Origin: a virus
Virus record (IMG/VR): IMGVR_UViG_3300025896_000103
Coordinates: 1-33,194 of that record
Direction: 5' to 3' (one strand)
Length of the DNA: 33,194 nucleotides
Shown piece by piece: positions 27,876 to 33,194 of this stretch. The notes beneath the pieces are model-generated. The model made no database searches. It saw only the letters and a list, made by a program, of their open reading frames with translations, and was not told where the DNA came from. The translations under genes and the position numbers were made by a program. Position 1 is the stretch's first letter. Every line of letters starts with the position of its first letter.

Positions 27876-29176
27876 TCCTTCCCTACGCGCCCCGTAAGGC
27901 GTTCATGCCCTTTCACCAAAGGACAGAGCGTTGGTCATGCTTGGTGGCACACCGCAGGGCTGGCAAGACAGTAGCCGCCATTAACGACTTGATTAAACGG
28001 GCCATAACTGAGGGCAACAGGCAAGCCCAATATGCTTACATTGCCCCATTCAGAAGTCAGGCCAAGCGGGTAGCATGGGATTACATCAAGTATTACGCCG
28101 CACCGATAACCAAATCCACCAATGAAAGCGATCTGATGGTGGAACTGGTCAATGGGGCAAAAATCATGCTGTTTGGTGGTGATAACGCTGACGCAATGCG
28201 TGGAATGGGGTTCAACGGGGTGTATTTAGACGAATACGGCGATTTTCGGCCTAGCGTCTGGGGTAATGTCATAAGACCCACTTTGTCTAGCACTATGGGC
28301 TGGGCCGTGTTTGGGGGCACTCCCAAGGGTAAAAACCAGTTTCATGACATATATAGGGTCAGTCAGGCTACACCAGATTGGTTTTTATTAAGACTCCCCG
28401 CCTCGGCATCTAAGCTATTGCCGGACACAGAACTAAGAGCCGCCCGGGAGCAATTGAGCCAAGATCAGTACGATCAAGAATATGAATGCTCATTTGATGC
28501 CGCCATTTTGGGGGCGTTTTACGGGTTGGAGATGCGCCGGGTGGATGAAGAGGGGCGTATCAAAGAGTTGCCATTTGAGCCAGAAAGCCCGGTTTACACA
28601 GCTTGGGACTTGGGTTACCGGGATGACACCGCGATTTGGTTCTATCAAGTGGTCAGGGGCGAAATTAGGGTTATGGACTACTTTGCGGTCAGCGGGGCAA
28701 GCATCGAGGAAATATGCCAAGCCGTAATTGACAAGGGGTATCTCTACACCCGGCATTGGTTGCCCCATGACGCACGGGCCAAAACATTGGCAAGCGGTGG
28801 AAAGTCAATCATCGAGCAGTTAGCCGAGCATTTGGGCATGAGCAAGTTGGCAATAGTGCCCGAAATTGGGGTGCAAGACGGCATCCAAGCGGTGCGGATG
28901 GTGCTACCTCGGTGCTGGTTTGATCCAAGCTGTGACGAGGGGCTTGAGGCACTCAGACAGTACCAAAGAGAATATGATGAGGACAAAAAGGCTTTTCGAC
29001 AAAATCCCCGCCATGACTGGTGTTCGCACCCCGCAGATGCCTTTAGAATGTTAGCAGTAGCCTATAAAGTTGAGGCTAAAGACGAAAAACCGCCCAAGGG
29101 CAAGACCCTACAAACCATCACACTTGATGAACTGTGGGACTTTGAGACTGAATACAAGCAGGAGCAGAGAATATGA
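27857..29176 (+). CDS. terL: Terminase large subunit
   Basis: A 439-aa packaging ATPase/nuclease. ATPase motifs: AHRRAGKT (31-38) as Walker A, GVYLDEYGDF (121-130) with Asp125-Glu126 as Walker B, and GGTPKG (153-158) as motif III. The RNase H-like nuclease follows: AWDLGYRDDTAIWF from 249 with Asp251, and the C-terminal HDWCSHPADAFRML. The GTG at 27857 is used as start, overlapping terS. The headful or cos mode cannot be told from sequence, but the circular permutation implied by the contig overlap fits headful packaging. Confidence 0.93.
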   Translation: MGSREIILPYAPRKAFMPFHQRTERWSCLVAHRRAGKTVAAINDLIKRAITEGNRQAQYAYIAPFRSQAKRVAWDYIKYYAAPITKSTNESDLMVELVNGAKIMLFGGDNADAMRGMGFNGVYLDEYGDFRPSVWGNVIRPTLSSTMGWAVFGGTPKGKNQFHDIYRVSQATPDWFLLRLPASASKLLPDTELRAAREQLSQDQYDQEYECSFDAAILGAFYGLEMRRVDEEGRIKELPFEPESPVYTAWDLGYRDDTAIWFYQVVRGEIRVMDYFAVSGASIEEICQAVIDKGYLYTRHWLPHDARAKTLASGGKSIIEQLAEHLGMSKLAIVPEIGVQDGIQAVRMVLPRCWFDPSCDEGLEALRQYQREYDEDKKAFRQNPRHDWCSHPADAFRMLAVAYKVEAKDEKPPKGKTLQTITLDELWDFETEYKQEQRI

Positions 29177-29451
29177 GTCAACCAGTAGCCGAAGTCGGTG
29201 GATACAAAAACATCACAGCAACGGGCGCGGTCACTCCCGGCCCATGTCAATTGATCGGGTTTTACGTCAACAGCACCACGATTGGCACATTGGTGCTACG
29301 CAATGGCGGCGCAAGCGGTGAGGTAATGTCCGGCACAATTACCCCGGCGATTGGGTTTCACCGATTCCCCGCCAACGTGGGTGTCAGCCTGTATGCCACG
29401 ATTGCTGGAACTGGCTTAGATGTGACATTTTTCTTTGCTGCGGGTAGCTGA
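29173..29451 (+). CDS. Small beta-rich head-associated protein
   Basis: A 92-aa protein starting ATGA over the terminase stop. Gly/Thr/Val-rich, with alternating hydrophobic strands (KNITATGAVTPGPCQLIGFY, TLVLRNGGASGEVMSGTI, GVSLYATIAGTGLDVTFFF), which suggests a small jelly-roll or similar fold. Between terminase and portal, such genes often encode head decoration or head-fibre subunits. No firm family. Confidence 0.65.
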   Translation: MSQPVAEVGGYKNITATGAVTPGPCQLIGFYVNSTTIGTLVLRNGGASGEVMSGTITPAIGFHRFPANVGVSLYATIAGTGLDVTFFFAAGS

Positions 29452-31739
29452 TGGCATCCTACGAAGACGCATATGAGGGGGAAGACCCCGGCCCGTTTTG
29501 GCATGACCAGATCGAAAAAGCTACCAAGATTTTCGACAAGTGGGAAAAGCGCGGACACAAGGTAGTTAAACGCTATAGGGATGAGCGAGATGCGGTAGAG
29601 ATGCCGCGCATGAAGTTCAACATCCTTTGGTCAAACATACAGGTGCTTTTTCCCGCGCTTTATGGCAGACAAGCCAAGCCCGAGGTTTCCCGGCGCTACA
29701 TGGATCAAGACCCCGTAGGCCGTTTGGCCTCAACAATGCTTGAGCGCGTCATGGAGTACGAGGTTACCCAATTTGGGGACTTTGACGCTGCCATGCAAGG
29801 CGCGGTGCAAGACCGATTGCTACCGGGACGGGGCACGGCGTGGATTCGCTACGAGCCGATCATTACCGGGCCAGAGCCAACCGAGTACATGGGTGAGGTT
29901 GAGGCCGATGAAGGCGCAACCATTAGCAATGCCGAGGAAATAGAACAGATTGATGCGGCGCACAGCCCAATAGATTACGTCTATTGGTGCGACTTCATCC
30001 ACAGCCCCGCCCGTACATGGGATGAAGTTTGGTGGGTTGCCCGTGCTGTCTATATGACCAAAGAAGAGGGCACAGAGCGCTTTGGGGATGTGTTTAAAAA
30101 CGTGGGCATGACCTCCGAAAACACAGACATGGACGGCAAGAACCCCCAGACTGCCAAACAGGGTTACGACAAAAAAGCCAAGGTATACGAAATTTGGAAC
30201 AAGCGCACCATGAAAGTGTGCTGGGTTGCCAAGGGTTACCCACAGGCTTTAGATGAGCGTGATGACCCGCTGGAATTGGAAGAATTCTTCCCATGTCCCC
30301 GGCCTTTGCTGGCAACCACCACCACCGGGACAATGATTCCCGTGCCGGACTACTGCCAGTATGAAGATCAAGCCCAAGAACTCGACAACCTAACCCAGCG
30401 TATTTACTTGCTGACCAAGGCTTGCAAGGCCGTGGGTGTGTTTAACGCCGAGTTTAAGGAACTGGGCCGACTGTTTACCGAGGGGGTGGACAACAAGTTA
30501 TTCCCGGTGACGGGCTGGGCCGCAATGAGCGAAAAGGGCGGTTTGAAGGGTGCTATCAATATGATGGACACCACCCAGATCGTTGCTACGCTGGCGCAGT
30601 TGTACGGGGCGCGGGAACAGGTCAAGCAGATCATCTATGAAATTTGTGGCATCAGCGACATTTTGCGGGGCGCAAGCAAAGCACAAGAAACTCTAGGCGC
30701 ACAACAGCTAAAAGCCAACTTTGGCAGCTTGCGGTTAAAGAGCGCCCAAGGCGATGTGGCCCGGTTTGCGTCTGACATATTTAAGTTAAAAGCGCAGATT
30801 ATCTGTAAGTTTTACCCGCCTGAGTTGATTGTGGAAATGTCTGGGGTGATGAATACCCCAGAGGGCCAAGACCCGCAATTGTTGCAAGCCGCCATTCAGA
30901 TGCTGTCCAGCGGCACGATTCGGGACTACCACATAACTGTGGAGAGCGATTCTCTTGCCCAGATTGATGACCAAGCTGAAAAGCAAAATGCACAAGAGGC
31001 GATTGCCGCTATCGGTGGATTTTTGCAAAATACTTTGCCGATGGTGCAGGGTGCGCCCGAATTGTTGCCGATGGCCTCTGAGATGCTTTTGTTTATGGTT
31101 CGCCGATACCGCGCAGGGCGTGGATTGGAAAGCGCCATTGAACAGGCCATGAAACAGCTACAGGTTAAGGCGCAACAGGCTATGGCACAGCCCCCGCAAA
31201 ATCCCGAAATGATGAAGATGCAGGCCGAGCAACAGGCCGAGCAAATGCGGATGCAAGCACAAGCGCAAGGCGAGCAGATGAAAATGCAAGCCGAGATGCA
31301 ATTGGCGCAGGCTAACGCCCAGCTTGAAATGCAAATGCAACAGGCCAAAACTCAAGCGGATATGCAGCTTGAGCAGATGAAAGAACAATTCCAACAGGCT
31401 ATGGCTAACCAAGAATTGCAAATCAAAGCCCGTGAGATGCAAGGCCGCGAGGAATATGACCGTTGGAAAGCTGAACTAGATGCGGCAACCCGAATCATGG
31501 TAGCCCAGATCGGCGCTAAAGCGGGGCTTGATCAAGCGGCATTGAGCGCACAATTGGCGGCATCTGAGGAAATTGATGCAACCCTTGGTGACGGCATGAG
31601 CGAGGCAATCAACCGCCTAGCCGATATGCACGGGCAGACGCTGGGACAGATCACCGGGGTAATGCAGGCTATATCTGCCCCCAAGCGGATTGTCCGAGGC
31701 CCAGATGGTAGAGCAGCGGGTGTAGAGTTGATCACATGA
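29451..31739 (+). CDS. Portal protein (P22-like, long Gln-rich C-terminus)
   Basis: A 762-aa portal, sharing one base with the previous stop. The N-terminal ~300 residues have portal-type signatures (HKVVKRYRDERDAVEMPRMK, FNILWSNIQVLFPALYGR, HSPIDYVYWCDFIHSPARTW). A clip/crown region is followed by ISDILRGASKAQETLGAQQL, typical of P22-type portals. Residues about 580-690 form a very long Gln/Met/Glu-rich coiled coil (QAEQQAEQMRMQAQAQ, LEMQMQQAKTQADMQ), like the barrel that extends the P22 portal inside the head. It would form the dodecameric DNA channel and bind adaptor and terminase. Confidence 0.9.
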   Translation: MASYEDAYEGEDPGPFWHDQIEKATKIFDKWEKRGHKVVKRYRDERDAVEMPRMKFNILWSNIQVLFPALYGRQAKPEVSRRYMDQDPVGRLASTMLERVMEYEVTQFGDFDAAMQGAVQDRLLPGRGTAWIRYEPIITGPEPTEYMGEVEADEGATISNAEEIEQIDAAHSPIDYVYWCDFIHSPARTWDEVWWVARAVYMTKEEGTERFGDVFKNVGMTSENTDMDGKNPQTAKQGYDKKAKVYEIWNKRTMKVCWVAKGYPQALDERDDPLELEEFFPCPRPLLATTTTGTMIPVPDYCQYEDQAQELDNLTQRIYLLTKACKAVGVFNAEFKELGRLFTEGVDNKLFPVTGWAAMSEKGGLKGAINMMDTTQIVATLAQLYGAREQVKQIIYEICGISDILRGASKAQETLGAQQLKANFGSLRLKSAQGDVARFASDIFKLKAQIICKFYPPELIVEMSGVMNTPEGQDPQLLQAAIQMLSSGTIRDYHITVESDSLAQIDDQAEKQNAQEAIAAIGGFLQNTLPMVQGAPELLPMASEMLLFMVRRYRAGRGLESAIEQAMKQLQVKAQQAMAQPPQNPEMMKMQAEQQAEQMRMQAQAQGEQMKMQAEMQLAQANAQLEMQMQQAKTQADMQLEQMKEQFQQAMANQELQIKAREMQGREEYDRWKAELDAATRIMVAQIGAKAGLDQAALSAQLAASEEIDATLGDGMSEAINRLADMHGQTLGQITGVMQAISAPKRIVRGPDGRAAGVELIT

Positions 31740-32998
31740 GTTTGGTTCTTCTTGACCGGGTGCGGGAAACCACAACCACAACAGGATCAGGCTTATTAAC
31801 GCTGGATGGGGCGGTTACGGGGTTTCAAGGCTTTTCAGCGCTTGGCAACGGCAACACTACGTATTACACAATCCAAGGCACTACCCAATGGGAGGTAGGC
31901 ATTGGCACGTATACGGCGGGGACACTTAGCCGGGATACTGTCATTAGTTCAAGCGCTGGCGGTTCTAAGCTGACCCTAACAGACGGGACAAAAGACGTAT
32001 TTGTAACCCTACCCGCTGAGAAATTGGTAATTTCGGTAGCTGGGCGCACGGGTGAAGTGTCGTTAAGCAATACTGACATTAGCGGTTTGGGCACAATGTC
32101 AACGCAAAATGCCAATGCGGTGGCTATTACAGGTGGAACGGCAAGCCTAACAAGTTTAACAACAGCAACCATACAAGCTACAAATTCGGCTGGGTTATCC
32201 CTTAAAAATTCAGCGGGGACAACCCAGATCAACATGGGGGCTGGCGGCGGCGACAATCTTTCGTTAAATGTTTCAACAAACATTAACGGCACAAATGCCC
32301 AAGTTGACATTAGCCCAACGGGTACAGGTCATGTACACATGAAACCATCTGGAACGGGATCGGTAGAGATTGCGCCTACAAATGCCGGGACGATGGACAA
32401 CATTACCATTGGTGCAACAACCCCGAAAAATGGCAGTTTTGTTGATTTGAGTGTTACGGGCACAACCAGTTTTGATGGCAGTCAGGGCACATCTGGGCAA
32501 GTTTTAACCTCTGCTGGCGCTGGCGCTACGCCTACTTGGACAACACCGACATCGGGCACAGTCACATCGGTATCTGGAACTTCTCCAGTAGCATCATCTG
32601 GTGGCGCAACCCCCGCCATTAGCTTATCGTCAGCTTACGGCGATACGCTAAACCCTTACGCTGTCAAAACAGCAAAGTATTTTTTAGCCGCACCCAATGG
32701 CGCTGATGGTGTGCCTGTGTTTCGGCTAATCGTAGCCTCAGATATTCCAACCCTAAACCAAAACACAACGGGCACGGCATCTAATGTCACCGGGACTGTG
32801 GCGGTGGCTAACGGCGGTACGGGCGGCACAACCGCAGCAGATGCCAGAACCAACCTTACTGCGGCAAAAAGTGGGGCTAACACAGATATAACCTCGGTAG
32901 GCTTGACTACGGGCACAATATCCACAGCCCCGAGCGCCGCGACTGATATTGTCAATAAAACATACGCCGATGGATTGACTGCCAAATGGGGTGCATAA
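31736..32998 (+). CDS. First tail fibre / fibre-like protein
   Basis: A 420-aa Thr/Ser/Gly/Ala-rich protein with ATGA overlap. The N-terminal 110 residues match a fibre adaptor domain (LVLLDRVRETTTTTGSGLLT, WEVGIGTYTAGTLSRDTVIS, DGTKDVFVTLPAEK), and the shaft has repeats (NPTGTGHV-like PTGTGHVHMKPSGTGSVEI, VAVANGGTGGTTAADARTNL). The ending SAATDIVNKTYADGLTAK is common in fibres. It lacks an S74 or receptor domain, so it may be a partner of the S74 fibre, a collar or head fibre. It lies unusually between portal and scaffold genes. Confidence 0.78.
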   Translation: MSLVLLDRVRETTTTTGSGLLTLDGAVTGFQGFSALGNGNTTYYTIQGTTQWEVGIGTYTAGTLSRDTVISSSAGGSKLTLTDGTKDVFVTLPAEKLVISVAGRTGEVSLSNTDISGLGTMSTQNANAVAITGGTASLTSLTTATIQATNSAGLSLKNSAGTTQINMGAGGGDNLSLNVSTNINGTNAQVDISPTGTGHVHMKPSGTGSVEIAPTNAGTMDNITIGATTPKNGSFVDLSVTGTTSFDGSQGTSGQVLTSAGAGATPTWTTPTSGTVTSVSGTSPVASSGGATPAISLSSAYGDTLNPYAVKTAKYFLAAPNGADGVPVFRLIVASDIPTLNQNTTGTASNVTGTVAVANGGTGGTTAADARTNLTAAKSGANTDITSVGLTTGTISTAPSAATDIVNKTYADGLTAKWGA

Positions 32999-33194
32999 GT
33001 GTTTGGATATGCAGCCTTTGCTGAATTACCCTTTGCCACGATAGGCGCGGCGATAGTACCGCCACCCTCCGAGGTCTTGCTGGGTGGACACTTTGGCTTT
33101 GATGAGCGCGACAAGGACACAAAACGGGTCAGGGAAGAAGAGGAAAAGCGCCGGGTAAAGATTAAAACGGCACTTTTTGGCCTTCCCCCCGAGG
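32999..33194 (+). CDS. 5' part of the junction-spanning small virion-region protein
   Basis: The GTG at 32999 follows the fibre stop TAA directly. Residues 1-15 read MFGYAAFAELPFATI, and the frame continues from 33044 as the left terminus does from base 1. In this copy residue 24 is Ser (TCC) where the left copy has Pro (CCC). See the entry at 1-312 for the rest of the gene. Confidence 0.8.
   Translation, partial: MFGYAAFAELPFATIGAAIVPPPSEVLLGGHFGFDERDKDTKRVREEEEKRRVKIKTALFGLPPE
33044..33194. repeat. Terminal redundancy, right copy
   Basis: Same 151 bases as 1-151 with one difference at 33068 (T for C at 25). Closing the circle here removes 151 bases. Confidence 0.93.

Noticed and set aside
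31200-31440. Gln/Met repeats in the portal gene as a DNA repeat element
   Set aside because: Explained by the coiled-coil barrel of P22-like portals; no regular DNA period.

Overview
The window is an almost complete, circular tailed-phage genome. The first 151 bases recur at the end (1-151 = 33044-33194, one mismatch), so the unit length is about 33,043 bp and one gene runs across the junction (32999 -> 312). The gene set is that of a short-tailed (podovirus-like) phage: small and large terminase, a long P22-type portal with a Gln-rich C-terminus, scaffold, HK97-fold-like coat, head-tail adaptor, a tail hub-type protein, three large internal/ejection-type proteins, two fibres, 3TM holin and GH24 lysozyme. 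There is no tail tape measure or sheath, no own RNA or DNA polymerase, and no integrase or CI-type repressor. The host is probably a Gram-negative bacterium; a freshwater betaproteobacterium (Burkholderiales) is a guess from the style of the small early genes (DUF1376 initiator, 51-aa Cro-like protein, Dcm-type methylase) and cannot be proven here.

Layout. Two transcription units diverge from a switch region at about 21546-21661. The leftward unit (21545 -> 17800, minus) has a good sigma70-type promoter and a tightly coupled chain of small genes: unknowns, an ERF single-strand annealing protein, a YqaJ/lambda-exo-like nuclease, an 82-aa SSB-like protein with an acidic tip, a winged-helix protein, two small unknowns, an RmlC-like sugar epimerase and two micro-ORFs. 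The rightward unit starts with an SD-less Cro-like gene (21662), then a DUF1376/primosomal initiator carrying an iteron-like heptamer array, a zinc-finger protein, a C5-cytosine methyltransferase whose whole length is also open in a second frame, small unknowns, a PD-(D/E)XK nuclease, an NrdR-like zinc ribbon and an HNH-type nuclease, ending at a strong intrinsic terminator (25196-25222).

The late region follows in the same direction: a ferritin/Dps-like protein, a glycosyltransferase, a small DUF3008-like protein, a virion-type protein with a C-terminal ADP-ribosyltransferase-like domain, terminases, portal, first fibre, scaffold, coat, decoration protein and a terminator (3319-3348). A three-gene glycan cassette comes next (DUF115-glycosyltransferase fusion, SAM methyltransferase, second DUF115 protein). 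Then come adaptor, tail and internal virion proteins, the S74-chaperone fibre, a block of small membrane proteins, holin and lysozyme. Leftward and rightward units converge at about 17800-17817.

How it works together: the phage seems to use the host replisome through the DUF1376 initiator, with its own ERF/exonuclease/SSB-like recombination set, and methylates its DNA. It carries an unusual load of sugar-related enzymes split over three loci, plus a candidate injected ADP-ribosyltransferase. The most striking points are the ~1 kb dual-frame methyltransferase locus, the tandem DUF115 glycan cassette, the ART fusion beside the terminase, the iteron-like array, and a pseudoknot-shaped leader before an SD-less lysozyme gene. 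No stretch longer than about 120 bases is free of genes; the largest gaps (21546-21661, 21818-21921, 17240-17337) hold regulatory structures described below. No tRNA, CRISPR or IS element was seen.
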